In this document: one piece after another, positions 34,580 to 43,056 of the stretch
Layout of the letters: each line of letters begins with the position of its first letter
How positions within the stretch are numbered: position 1 is the stretch's first letter
Source: Fimbriimonadaceae bacterium
Lineage (GTDB): Bacteria > Armatimonadota > Fimbriimonadia > Fimbriimonadales > Fimbriimonadaceae
Reading direction: 5' to 3'
DNA: 64,000 bases
Assembly: GCA_019454145.1 (NCBI GenBank)
Contig: CP075366.1
Location: forward strand, 1,467,564-1,531,563
Made by a program: the position numbers and the translations under genes
Notes under the pieces: model-generated
The model's input: only the letters and a program-made list of their open reading frames with translations
Databases searched by the model: none
What the model was told of the DNA's origin: nothing

Positions 34580-37500
34580 TTACTTATTTTCCGGCAGTTC
34601 GCCGATATCCATTCCGTGTAAGTCAGTTGGTTCGGCTGGCACTTGACGTTGCTTCCCTGAAATCCGGTTCATCAACTTGCCGAGCCGAGTCGAGAACTCG
34701 TCGAACAGCAAGTACGAACATGGAATGACCAGCAGGGTCAGGACCGTCGAAAGCAGTGTTCCACCAATAATCGTGATCCCAATGGTTTCGCGGAATTCTG
34801 AGCCGCGTCCAATCGCAAGTGCAACTGGGAGCATCCCGGCGAGCAATGCGAAGGTCGTCATCATAATTGGGCGCAACCGCGTCCCGCCCGATTCCACAAT
34901 CGCCTCGAACCGTTCCATTCCCCGCTCACGCAAGGTATTGGCGTAGTCCACCAGCAGAATCGCGTTTTTACCAACCAGACCAACCAGCGCGATGACCCCG
35001 ATAAATCCAACGATGTTGAAGGTTTTATCGGTGATAACCAGAGCAAGCAAGGCTCCAATCATTGCCTGCGGCTGAGCTAACTGAATAATCATCGGATAGA
35101 TCAGATTGTTAAACAGCGATGCAAGGATCATGTAGACCAGGATCAAACCAAGGCCAAGCGCACCCATCAGGTAAACGCTTTCCCGGGCTTGGGCATCCGC
35201 TTCACCAAGAGCTCGAATGCTGACTCCTTCCGGGATCATTTTCTCTTCCTTGAGCCAAGCGTCAATTTTGGCCTGGACGGAACCAGCAGCAAAGCCAGGC
35301 AACAAGCCAGCGTTAACTTGGATGACTTCTTCACGGTCGCGACGTTCGATTTTGTCAACCCCAACTCCTCGCTCAATATGTGCGACTTCGCTGAGATAAA
35401 TGGGATTGCCTTCCCGGAACGTAATTGGCACAGAACCCAAGATTTCTGGATTGTTCCGATCCTGCAAGTCCATCATCACTCGGATGTCGTACTCTTGACC
35501 GTTCACTCGGAACTTAGCGTTGTTATCGCCTTCGTAAAGGGTTCGCATCGCTCCACCCAGTTCTTGCACGGTCACATTGCTTGCCGCCATGCGTGCGCGG
35601 TCGGGAATTGCAACGAGTTCGGGCTTTCCTGGCTTTGAAGTAATTTCCGGAGTGATAACCCCTTCGATAGCTCCGCTTGCCAGTGCATCCCGCACTTTGA
35701 TCGCAGTTTGTTGGAGCAGCTCTCGGTCATCTGACTTGAACGCTAACTGGATAGCCGCACCAAATCCAAAACCACCCGCCGCAGTAACCGTGATCTTGGC
35801 TCCCGGCACGCGGTCAATTTGCTCCGTGAGTTCTGAAGCTACGTCTTGAGCCGTTACGTCCAGCGGACGAAGCTCTTTGTCATGCTTTTTCCAGAACATC
35901 ATCTTGTCTAGCAATGCGTCTTTTTCACGCAAAGTGACCGTGATTTGGGCAAACTGCACACCTTGTGAACTGGCACCGAAACCACCGGATTGCCGTCCAA
36001 CGTCGGAAACAACGTAGTCCGCTTCAGGGTGCGCCATCACGATTTTTTCAAGTCGTTTCACAACTTCTTCGGTTGATTCAACGCTGGCCCCAGGAGGCAT
36101 TTCTACGTTGATGTTTACAATCCCACCATCGCTTGGCGGAGCGAAGGAGAACTTGAAGACGTCTTCGCCTTTCCATTGGCGATACATGTTGCCAACAACT
36201 GGCGCGGCGATCATCAATCCGCAAAATGCGGCCATTCCCAAGAAGATGGAGAATTTGGGCTTTCGTGTGACAATCCAGTTGCCGACAAAAATCAGCACAC
36301 CCAGAATCACGATCTGCGGAACTAAGTTCATTCCAGTTTTGATCGCCCCAGGAATATCCGGTGCGAAACTTCCACCAATGAACATGAACAAGGCGAACAG
36401 GATTCCAAATCCGCCACCGAAGAAGTACCACTTGTGATTAAGACTCGCTCTCAACACTTTACGATAGCCGTTGGCAAATCGGTGGAATGAACCTTCAAAC
36501 CACTGCGCAAAGCGACCTTTCGGGTGCTCCCAGTCTTCGCCTTTTCGATACCATCGCGAGGCAAGCATCGGGGTGACCGTGAACGAAACAAACAGGGAGA
36601 ACAGAACTGCAATGGCGTATCCGATGCCGAGTGGCCGGAAGAACTGACCAACGATCCCACCCATAAAACCGATAGGAAGGAAGACAACTACGTCAGCCGC
36701 AGTGATTGCCAATGCCGCAAGCCCGATTTCCGCACGACCATTGATCGCTGCTTCAACCGGGTCTTCACCCATCGTCAAGTGGCGGTAGATGTTCTCAATA
36801 ACAACGATCGAGTCGTCAACCAAAACCCCAATAGCAAGGCTGAGCGCCAACATGGACATGTTGTTGATCGTGAAACCAAACATCCATAGGGCAATCAGGG
36901 TTGCAAACAAACAAACCGGAATCGCGATGCTGACGATGAGCGTTCCGCGCAAGTTATGCAAAAACGTCCAGATGACCAAACCAACGAGGAATATTCCGAA
37001 GAAAATCGCGATATTGAGGTCAAGCAAGCTTTCTTCAATGGTTTTGGATGTGTCTTGAGTGACAACAAAGTCAACGCCATACTGGGCACCCAGTTGATCC
37101 AAATAGCTGACCGTCTTCATGTTCTGCGGATTTGCAGGCGTTGGAGCAGGAAGCTTGTAAAGGTCGTTAGGTCGAGCTATCGCTTTTGAGATTTCAACCG
37201 CGTTACCCGCTTTCGCTTTTTGAATGATGATAACAACTGATTCAAGCCCATCAACTCGGCTAAAACGGCGCCGCTCCACATTGGAATCTCGAACATCTGC
37301 GATATCGCCAAGGCGAATCTTTTTATTAACTCCGCGTTGCGCTTGGTCAGAGATCGTGAGATACATATCCGAAATCTCTTCAACCGTTTCAAACTCACCT
37401 TTCACGCGAACAGTGAATTCTTCTTGACCAGACTTTAAGCGTCCCGCTGGAATATTGAGGGCCGCACGATTCACAGCGTTCTGGACATCAGCAATGCCGA

Positions 37501-38092
37501 GTCCAGAACTTAATAGAGCATCGCGTTTCAGTCGTACTTGAATCTCGCGGACATCACCACCAGAAACGAATACGGCCGCAACGCCCTTGACCCGCGCAAA
37601 CTTATCTTTCAGAACGTTTTCTGAGAGATCGCGTAACTGCCGGTTGCTGAGACCTTCGCTTTTAACCGCAAGAGTAAGAACTGGTTCGCTGCCTGTATCG
37701 AGCTTATCAATAATTGGGCGTTCCGCGCCATCGGGGAGTTCCCCAACAATGGCATCAACCTTTGATCGAACGTCATTGGAGCCGACGTTGATATCGCTAC
37801 CGATTTCAAAGTTGACAACAACGGAAGAAACACCTTCCTGACTGGTAGAAGTGACCTCACGGACGTTAGCGATGCCAGTAACGGCGTCTTCTATTTTCTT
37901 GCTAATCAGCGAGTTGATCTCGTCTGGTCCAGCGCCCGGGTAAACCGTCGTGACGGTGACAACGCCAAAGCTGACATCCGGGTTCAATTCAACCCGCATG
38001 CTTTTGTACGCGACCATCCCCATCATGATGGCGGCTGCCATCAGCATGAAGATGAAGACTGGTCGCAGAATCGCGGCTTTAGTTAAACCCAC
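34580..38092 (-). CDS. RND efflux transporter, HAE1/AcrB family
   Basis: 1170 residues. It has the AcrB-like layout of two membrane halves with large periplasmic loops. The TM4 aspartate pair that relays protons is present (AIGVLVDDSIVVIENIYRHL), as is the TM10 lysine region (VGLVGKNAILLVDYAN). It is longer than usual HAE1 proteins (about 1030-1050) because of an insert near residues 575-640 that adds two hydrophobic helices after TM7 (PQIVILGVLIFVGNWIV and FSIFLGMAAFCGLMIAAPVVG). The operon provides its adaptor and outer-membrane channel. Drug, lipid or metal substrate cannot be told; the missing metal-type methionine patterns argue against a CusA type. Confidence 0.93.
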   Translation of the reverse strand: MGLTKAAILRPVFIFMLMAAAIMMGMVAYKSMRVELNPDVSFGVVTVTTVYPGAGPDEINSLISKKIEDAVTGIANVREVTSTSQEGVSSVVVNFEIGSDINVGSNDVRSKVDAIVGELPDGAERPIIDKLDTGSEPVLTLAVKSEGLSNRQLRDLSENVLKDKFARVKGVAAVFVSGGDVREIQVRLKRDALLSSGLGIADVQNAVNRAALNIPAGRLKSGQEEFTVRVKGEFETVEEISDMYLTISDQAQRGVNKKIRLGDIADVRDSNVERRRFSRVDGLESVVIIIQKAKAGNAVEISKAIARPNDLYKLPAPTPANPQNMKTVSYLDQLGAQYGVDFVVTQDTSKTIEESLLDLNIAIFFGIFLVGLVIWTFLHNLRGTLIVSIAIPVCLFATLIALWMFGFTINNMSMLALSLAIGVLVDDSIVVIENIYRHLTMGEDPVEAAINGRAEIGLAALAITAADVVVFLPIGFMGGIVGQFFRPLGIGYAIAVLFSLFVSFTVTPMLASRWYRKGEDWEHPKGRFAQWFEGSFHRFANGYRKVLRASLNHKWYFFGGGFGILFALFMFIGGSFAPDIPGAIKTGMNLVPQIVILGVLIFVGNWIVTRKPKFSIFLGMAAFCGLMIAAPVVGNMYRQWKGEDVFKFSFAPPSDGGIVNINVEMPPGASVESTEEVVKRLEKIVMAHPEADYVVSDVGRQSGGFGASSQGVQFAQITVTLREKDALLDKMMFWKKHDKELRPLDVTAQDVASELTEQIDRVPGAKITVTAAGGFGFGAAIQLAFKSDDRELLQQTAIKVRDALASGAIEGVITPEITSKPGKPELVAIPDRARMAASNVTVQELGGAMRTLYEGDNNAKFRVNGQEYDIRVMMDLQDRNNPEILGSVPITFREGNPIYLSEVAHIERGVGVDKIERRDREEVIQVNAGLLPGFAAGSVQAKIDAWLKEEKMIPEGVSIRALGEADAQARESVYLMGALGLGLILVYMILASLFNNLIYPMIIQLAQPQAMIGALLALVITDKTFNIVGFIGVIALVGLVGKNAILLVDYANTLRERGMERFEAIVESGGTRLRPIMMTTFALLAGMLPVALAIGRGSEFRETIGITIIGGTLLSTVLTLLVIPCSYLLFDEFSTRLGKLMNRISGKQRQVPAEPTDLHGMDIGELPENK

Positions 38093-38095
38093 TCA

Positions 38096-39595
38096 CTATT
38101 CTCCTTTTTCTGTGTTCGTAGGAGATTCATCGACTGGTTTTTCTTCCTCCAGTCGGATCAGTGCCCCATCCACCAAAGTTGTATGACCCTTCACCACCAG
38201 TTGATCCCCGTCACTGAGTCCATCAACGATAGAGTCTGAGCCTTGCGAGCGAACCAGCTTTACATCACGTTTTTTCGCGACCAACTTCCCATCTGCGGTT
38301 GCCGTAGTGAAAACGTAGTTCTGATCGCCGTCCCGAATAATCGTGCTCGCAGGAATAACGAAGACGTCCTCGTTTCGTCCGATTACGACTTGACTCTTGA
38401 CGAACATTCCCGGCTTGACTTTGCCTAAGCTTTCGTTAATTGCAACTCGTACCGTGTAAAGCCTTCCTAAGTTGCTAGCGATTGGACTGATCGAAACGAC
38501 TTGTCCAGAGAACATCACGTCTCCCAGTGATGCAATTGAAGCGTCAACTGCCATTCCCGGTGAAATATTGGCAACCTCGGTTTCAGCTACTTCTGCTTCA
38601 AAAAAGACTCCACCGGTTCCAATGAGTCGAGCTACCGCTACACCTGGTGAAACCAGAGTTCCTGCTTGTAAAGGCTTGCCAGATACCTTGCCTCCCATCG
38701 GCGCACGAACTGAGAGGTCGTCAACTGCGATTCTCGCGAGTTCAACCGCTTCTTGTGCGGCTTGCACTTGAGCACGAGCACCGTTCACTCGTTCTTGAGC
38801 AACTGGATCCAGCTTTTGATTTGCCTTGTCAACCTTGAGTTGTTCTTCGGCTTGTCGAACCGCTTCTCTGGCTTGCTCAACATCTTCTGGTCGAGTTGCT
38901 TCTAAAATGATGTTGTACTGCTCAACCGCGTTTGTGTAAGCCGCCTGAGCGTTGTCATAGCGGTTTTGATCTGCCTCTAATTGCGAGGTCGAAATCGCGC
39001 CTTCTTTTTCCAAACGCTTGGAACGCTCCAAATTGCGCTTGGCTAAATCAAGATCAGACTTTGCTCGATCAACATTCGCTTTCGCTTGAGCTTTTTCTTC
39101 AGTTCGCGCACCAGCCAATGCTTTGCTTAAAGCGGCTTTTGCTTGGCGAACTCGTGATTCACTCGCCCGGACTGCGGCTGAGCTTCTTTCCGGAGCTTGC
39201 CGAGCATCAATTTCAGTTTGCCGAAGAGTTGCCCTCGCTGAAGAGAGATTCGCACTTGCTTGCGAAAGTCTGGCGTATGCTTCGCGACCTTCTTGAACTG
39301 CGATCACCTGACCAGCCTTGACAATCGAACCTTCTTGCACGTAAACGGCGGAAAGCCTGCCTGGAGCTTTCACTGAGACCGAAACATCGTCGTCGGTTAC
39401 GATCTGCCCGGTAAGTTCCAGCACCTGATCAACTGATGCTGATTGAACTCCCATAGTTGTAACAAGCGTCGCTGGATCAGTAACAATTGCTTCAACATCC
39501 TTAGCTTGCTTTTGAGCTTCTCGGTTAACACAGCCCACAAGTGCCAGAGCAAGTAGCCCAGTGCTTGCCCACACTCCAATTCGATTCATCTTCAT
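38096..39595 (-). CDS. RND periplasmic adaptor (membrane fusion protein), lipoprotein
   Basis: 499 residues. Signal peptide with lipobox LALVGC (Cys22). Lipoyl/biotinyl half-motifs (VSVKAPGRLSAVYVQEGSIVKAGQVI and VRAPMGGKVSGKPLQAGTLVSPG) flank a long alpha-hairpin rich in Ala/Arg/Glu (about 110-290). A beta-barrel and membrane-proximal domain follow (INESLGKVKPGMFVKSQVVIGRNEDVFVIPASTII). The hairpin is longer than that of AcrA, nearer HlyD/EmrA-style. It sits 3 bases upstream of the RND gene and overlaps TolC by 4 bases. Confidence 0.93.
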   Translation of the reverse strand: MKMNRIGVWASTGLLALALVGCVNREAQKQAKDVEAIVTDPATLVTTMGVQSASVDQVLELTGQIVTDDDVSVSVKAPGRLSAVYVQEGSIVKAGQVIAVQEGREAYARLSQASANLSSARATLRQTEIDARQAPERSSAAVRASESRVRQAKAALSKALAGARTEEKAQAKANVDRAKSDLDLAKRNLERSKRLEKEGAISTSQLEADQNRYDNAQAAYTNAVEQYNIILEATRPEDVEQAREAVRQAEEQLKVDKANQKLDPVAQERVNGARAQVQAAQEAVELARIAVDDLSVRAPMGGKVSGKPLQAGTLVSPGVAVARLIGTGGVFFEAEVAETEVANISPGMAVDASIASLGDVMFSGQVVSISPIASNLGRLYTVRVAINESLGKVKPGMFVKSQVVIGRNEDVFVIPASTIIRDGDQNYVFTTATADGKLVAKKRDVKLVRSQGSDSIVDGLSDGDQLVVKGHTTLVDGALIRLEEEKPVDESPTNTEKGE

Positions 39596-40935
39596 TTATC
39601 CCCTCCGTTTTTAGTTTCTTCCGGCTTTTCTTCTGTTTTGGTCGCGGGAGCTTGCGGCTCCGGGTAGTTGAGATTGTTCAAATCATCCGTGCCCACAGCC
39701 TTTTGCAAGGCGGCGTAAGCGGTTCTCAGTTGGTAGGCGGCAACCACTTCGTTCGCTCGGGCGGCTGTTAAGTCTGCTTGAGCGACGGTGACATCCAGCA
39801 GAATTCCAACCTGCTCGTCGTATCGCAAAACGGCAAGCCGATAAGCCTCTTCTGCGAAAATTCGATTTTGAACCGCTGTATCGTAAGCAGCCTTCGCAGT
39901 TGCCCACTGTGTGAGAGCGACCCTGACTTCAAAAGTCACCGCAAGTTGCAATTGTTCAAGCAAGATTTTTGCTCGTTCTTCGTTTTCACGCGCACGCTGA
40001 GTGTTGGCCTTAATCGCCCCGCTGGTAACGATCGGAATCGAAATAGTGGCCGAAGCAGTTGTTTGGCGATCTGGCTGACCAAAACCAGGATCAATATTTT
40101 GACCGTAGCCCGCCTGAACGTTCATGGTTGGCAATCCAGCGCGCTGTTCAACTTCCCGCAATTTGGTCAACGCAAGAATGGATAGGTTCGCTTGACGAAT
40201 TTCCGGTCGCTCATTGAGAGAGCCTCTCACGTAAACCAGAGGATCACGGAGTTCCGTTTCAAAAGTCGGAGAGCCAACTGGTTCAAATTCAGTGTCAATT
40301 GGTCGGGCCAGCAAGTTATTCAAGTCTTGCTTTGCAACTTTATAGTTGCCTTCTGCCTGAATCAGGTCTTGCTCCGCTTTTTTCAACTCACTTTCAACCC
40401 GAAGAACATCGAATTTAGCAACGACTTTTTCTTCAAAGCGGATTTTGATTTTTTCCAATCTTTCTTTGGTTGAAGCAACTGCGGCTTCTCGAACGCCAAC
40501 CAGTTCCTTGGTTTGAAGCGCGGCAAAAAACTTTTGCTTGACTAACCCTCGAACTGTATTCAGTTCCGCATCTCGCGCCGCCCGCAAGGCATCAGTGTTG
40601 TATTCCGCCGCATCAACCCGTAAAGAGGCAGTTCGGGAAATATCGATGATTTGCCGGACGGTCAAGTTCACCGAAGTTGAAAAATTTGAACCGTTCTGAC
40701 CAAATCCACCGCTTGTATGAGTATCTGAGTATTGCGATGTGCCGTTCAATGTTGCCGATGGTCCGAGTGCCGCCCGAGCAATCGTTTCCTGAGCGTCCGC
40801 TTCGCGAATGTTGCTTTCCGCAACGCGTACGGTAAAGGCTGAAGCTTCCGCTTGCGCCAAAGCTTCGCCCAGAGTTAGTTGAGGCACATCCTGTGAAAGT
40901 GCTACCGCCGCAAATATCAAAAAGATCCCTGTCAT
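39592..40935 (-). CDS. TolC-family outer membrane efflux protein
   Basis: 447 residues. A short signal peptide (FLIFAAVALSQ) is followed by two OEP repeats with the family patterns LTLGEALAQAEASAFTVRVAESNIREADAQ and LAVLRYDEQVGILLDVTVAQADLTAARANEVVAAYQLRTAYAALQKAVG. The C-terminal tail is Lys/Glu/Pro-rich. It should form the trimeric duct for the RND pump encoded next to it. Four-base overlaps link it to the AbrB-type regulator upstream and the adaptor downstream. Confidence 0.92.
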   Translation of the reverse strand: MTGIFLIFAAVALSQDVPQLTLGEALAQAEASAFTVRVAESNIREADAQETIARAALGPSATLNGTSQYSDTHTSGGFGQNGSNFSTSVNLTVRQIIDISRTASLRVDAAEYNTDALRAARDAELNTVRGLVKQKFFAALQTKELVGVREAAVASTKERLEKIKIRFEEKVVAKFDVLRVESELKKAEQDLIQAEGNYKVAKQDLNNLLARPIDTEFEPVGSPTFETELRDPLVYVRGSLNERPEIRQANLSILALTKLREVEQRAGLPTMNVQAGYGQNIDPGFGQPDRQTTASATISIPIVTSGAIKANTQRARENEERAKILLEQLQLAVTFEVRVALTQWATAKAAYDTAVQNRIFAEEAYRLAVLRYDEQVGILLDVTVAQADLTAARANEVVAAYQLRTAYAALQKAVGTDDLNNLNYPEPQAPATKTEEKPEETKNGGDK

Positions 40936-41195
40936 TTTTCTTCCTCCGGTGCCGCAAACGGCACACTTTCCGCTTCCAATTTCGCTAACCGCGACTTAAT
41001 TTCTTCCAAAAATTCGTTCATAACCCCAAAGGAGCAAATCATCAATCCCGGATGAACCGGGTCACGCATTACAAGTAATTTATCTCCCGCCGAGATGCCT
41101 AACTCCGCCCGAGCTTCTGCAGGAATCACAATTTGCCCGCGTTCGCCTACCGTCACAGAGCCGTAGAAGCACTCGTCAAAATTCATATTTCCCAT
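40932..41195 (-). CDS. AbrB/SpoVT-type DNA-binding regulator of the efflux operon
   Basis: 87 residues. Residues 10-55 are a swapped-hairpin AbrB domain: YGSVTVGERGQIVIPAEARAELGISAGDKLLVMRDPVHPG. The C-terminal helix (MNEFLEEIKSRLAKLE) may dimerise it. GGTGG lies seven bases before the ATG. As first gene of a four-gene operon ending in the RND pump, it probably autoregulates the operon; this is an unusual choice, since TetR or two-component systems normally control such pumps. No toxin gene is adjacent, so an antitoxin role is unlikely. Confidence 0.88.
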   Translation of the reverse strand: MGNMNFDECFYGSVTVGERGQIVIPAEARAELGISAGDKLLVMRDPVHPGLMICSFGVMNEFLEEIKSRLAKLEAESVPFAAPEEEK

Positions 41196-41219
41196 GATTC
41201 AACCACCATGCCTAAAAAA

Positions 41220-41234
41220 TCATACCATTCATAC
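41220..41234. promoter_or_regulatory. Direct repeat in the divergent efflux/DUF3187 promoter region
   Basis: TCATAC occurs twice, nine bases apart start to start (TCATAC-CAT-TCATAC), 25-39 bases upstream of the AbrB-type gene. It could bind that regulator; evidence is position only. Confidence 0.3.
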
Positions 41235-41284
41235 TTTTCACTTTCTGGGTTAAGACCCGGTAAAAAAGTGAGACAATAAGCAAT

Positions 41285-42232
41285 ATGGCCCTGCGAGTTC
41301 CGCTCTTCTCATCCTTATTCGTTTGCGCTGCAAGTCTCGTTGCGCAGACAACAGAGTTTCTACCCGTTCAAAATACACGGGGCCTAGCCGAAACGTATTT
41401 ACGACCTCTGCCGCTGATCGGTGTACTCGGCAACGGTGAGAGTCAAACCGCGTGGTCTTTGACTGTTGCGAACGAATTTCGGACGCAATTCAATACGCTG
41501 GAAGACGGAGAAACCTGGCGACTCCGCTACCTTTACCGCCAAGGGACTCCACTTGGCGAATGGCTTGTTTCTGTACCGCTGATTCACCGTGGAGGAGGAA
41601 TTTTCGATCCGTTTATCAGCTTTTGGCACAACTCGATCATCAATTTTGAAGTTCCCGACCGGGAAGCGGTGCCCTTCGGAGGCACATTTGTTCGGCTCCA
41701 CGATGGCACGCGGGTTGAACCGGGGACAGGGCTCGGAGATATCACGCTGGGCTACGGATTTCGCGCACCGGGCGCTCCGAGAGTCTTCGTAAAAATTCCA
41801 ACCGGCAATCCTAATTATTTTTTAGGGAGTGGCGGGTTTGATGCGGGAATTTCCGCTGGCGAATCCTGGCGTCTCGCGCCAAGACTGGATTTCGCTTCTC
41901 GGTTTAGCGTGACTTACCAATCACCCAGCACTCTCTGGTCGGATACAAGGCCTTGGATTCCCGCCGCAACCCTTGCCTTGGTCTACACGCCCTGGGATAA
42001 CCACACTTTTCATGTGCAATGGACAAGCGAGGAAGCTCCGGTTCGTCACGGCGATCCAGAACTTGACCGCACCTACCGAGTGATTAGCTTTGGATACACG
42101 CAAGTAACAAAAGCTGGAAACTGGACTTATTGGATTACCGAAGACGGAGACTTTCCGTGGCTGGTCTTTGATGGCGGGGCGACTATTGGAGCCGACCTAA
42201 CGTTCGGCATTCGTTTCACCGTCAAAAAGTAA
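41285..42232 (+). CDS. DUF3187-like outer membrane beta-barrel protein
   Basis: 315 residues with a signal peptide (SLFVCAASLVAQ). The mature protein starts with FLPVQNTRGLAETYLRPLP and alternates short beta strands with aromatic girdle residues to a C-terminal strand LTFGIRFTVKK. Patterns such as VSVPLIHRGGGIFDPFISFWHNSI and GLGDITLGYGF match DUF3187, a family of predicted barrel proteins. It is divergent from the efflux operon across 89 bases. A terminator follows. Function unknown. Confidence 0.75.
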   Translation: MALRVPLFSSLFVCAASLVAQTTEFLPVQNTRGLAETYLRPLPLIGVLGNGESQTAWSLTVANEFRTQFNTLEDGETWRLRYLYRQGTPLGEWLVSVPLIHRGGGIFDPFISFWHNSIINFEVPDREAVPFGGTFVRLHDGTRVEPGTGLGDITLGYGFRAPGAPRVFVKIPTGNPNYFLGSGGFDAGISAGESWRLAPRLDFASRFSVTYQSPSTLWSDTRPWIPAATLALVYTPWDNHTFHVQWTSEEAPVRHGDPELDRTYRVISFGYTQVTKAGNWTYWITEDGDFPWLVFDGGATIGADLTFGIRFTVKK

Positions 42233-42245
42233 TTCAAACATAAGA

Positions 42246-42274
42246 AAATCCCTTGCAGAAGCTGCAAGGGATTT
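42246..42274. terminator. Bidirectional intrinsic terminator
   Basis: A 13-bp perfect stem AAATCCCTTGCAG/CTGCAAGGGATTT with a three-base loop lies between the convergent DUF3187 and rpsR genes. Plus-strand continuation is ATTCC; minus-strand continuation is TCTTATG. Confidence 0.8.
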
Positions 42275-42296
42275 ATTCCATCCGAAAATGTTTGCG

Positions 42297-42725
42297 TTAT
42301 TCGCCTGCTTCTGCAGTCGCGGTTTCTTTAGTTTGTTGATCTTCGGCTTTTTCGCTACCCATATTCCGGTCGGTGCGGTCTCGGTCGCTTACCATTCGGC
42401 GGCGCGGGCCAGTATCAACTGCATCTCGAACCACGAACGGCAACAACGCCATTTCTCGTGCACTCTTGATGGCGTTGGAAATCATTCGCTGTTGCTTTGC
42501 CGTGTTACCAGTTTGTCGGCTAGGAAGAATCTTGCCTCGTTCAGTAATAAACTTTTGCAGGGTCGCAACATCTTTGTAATCAACAGTGTCGATTTTATTT
42601 ACAGTCAAAAAACTGACTTTTCGGCGTCGGCGAGGCTTACCACGACCCTCATTCCGACCGTCTGACATATCCGCGGCCATCTTATCGGCGGCGCCGTCAA
42701 AATTTTCTTGATCAAATTCGCTCAT
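42297..42725 (-). CDS. rpsR: Ribosomal protein bS18 with long terminal extensions
   Basis: 142 residues, nearly twice the usual 75-90. The S18 core is residues about 30-100: [66 protein letters not shown], with the rRNA-binding ILPSRQTG loop intact. The N-terminal extension is acidic then Arg-rich; the C-terminal 42 residues are charged and probably disordered. bS18 sits on the 30S platform with bS6. Neither rpsF, ssb nor rplI is adjacent, unlike the common operon. The zinc cysteines of some S18 proteins are absent. Confidence 0.93.
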   Translation of the reverse strand: MSEFDQENFDGAADKMAADMSDGRNEGRGKPRRRRKVSFLTVNKIDTVDYKDVATLQKFITERGKILPSRQTGNTAKQQRMISNAIKSAREMALLPFVVRDAVDTGPRRRMVSDRDRTDRNMGSEKAEDQQTKETATAEAGE

Positions 42726-42765
42726 TCAACGTACTCAACTATTCCTGGATGGAAGGAAAAGGATT

Positions 42766-42837
42766 ATGACACAGCTTGAACCAGAACAAATCACCCAAGG
42801 ACCCGCGGCCCAGGCACGAGGCCTAACAAAACCCTAG
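42766..42837 (+). CDS. Possible 23-residue small ORF with strong ribosome-binding site
   Basis: ATG at 42766 is preceded by GGAAGGAAAAGGATT and opens a 23-codon frame rich in Gln, Pro and Ala, ending TAG. It is divergent from rpsR. It may be a leader peptide or chance; coding is not proven. Confidence 0.3.
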   Translation: MTQLEPEQITQGPAAQARGLTKP

Positions 42838-43027
42838 CAAAAACCCTCAGGCAACACAACTAGCTTTTGCTTGTTGCACTTTCATACCAGCAAATTAGCA
42901 AGTACAAATGAACTCAGGGCGGGGAATGACCTACATAGTTGCGAGTGAATCCTCACAAGCAACGCCAGACAGCCCAAAGACCGGTGCAGGCGCCCTCCTC
43001 ACCGGACAAAGCAACCCTCCAGCCCAA
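42838..43027. other. Spacer without a supported gene
   Basis: With the small ORF and hairpin beside it, this fills a 331-base gap between rpsR and the C11-like lipoprotein gene. The right half is C-rich on the plus strand. A 68-codon plus-strand frame from 42908 runs into the neighbouring gene and looks like noise. I checked for tmRNA, RNase P RNA and SRP RNA signatures and saw none. A structured untranslated RNA is possible. Confidence 0.4.
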
Positions 43028-43049
43028 GGGCCGGCTCCCCAGCCGGCCC
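43028..43049. terminator. GC-rich hairpin between convergent units
   Basis: An 8-bp all-GC stem GGGCCGGC/GCCGGCCC with a six-base loop begins 8 bases past the stop of the minus-strand lipoprotein gene. Another small stem CCCCA/TGGGG lies between it and the stop. T-tracts are weak, so termination efficiency is uncertain. Confidence 0.5.
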
Positions 43050-43056
43050 CATTTCT

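Noticed and set aside
40932-41195. Antitoxin of a MazEF/VapBC module
   Set aside because: No toxin gene is adjacent; the AbrB-type gene is coupled to an efflux operon.
42726-43056. tmRNA, RNase P RNA, SRP RNA or a known riboswitch
   Set aside because: None of the conserved cores (tag reading frame with T-arm end, P4 GAGGAAAGTCC block, SRP tetraloop domain, cobalamin or c-di-GMP signatures) could be matched by eye.
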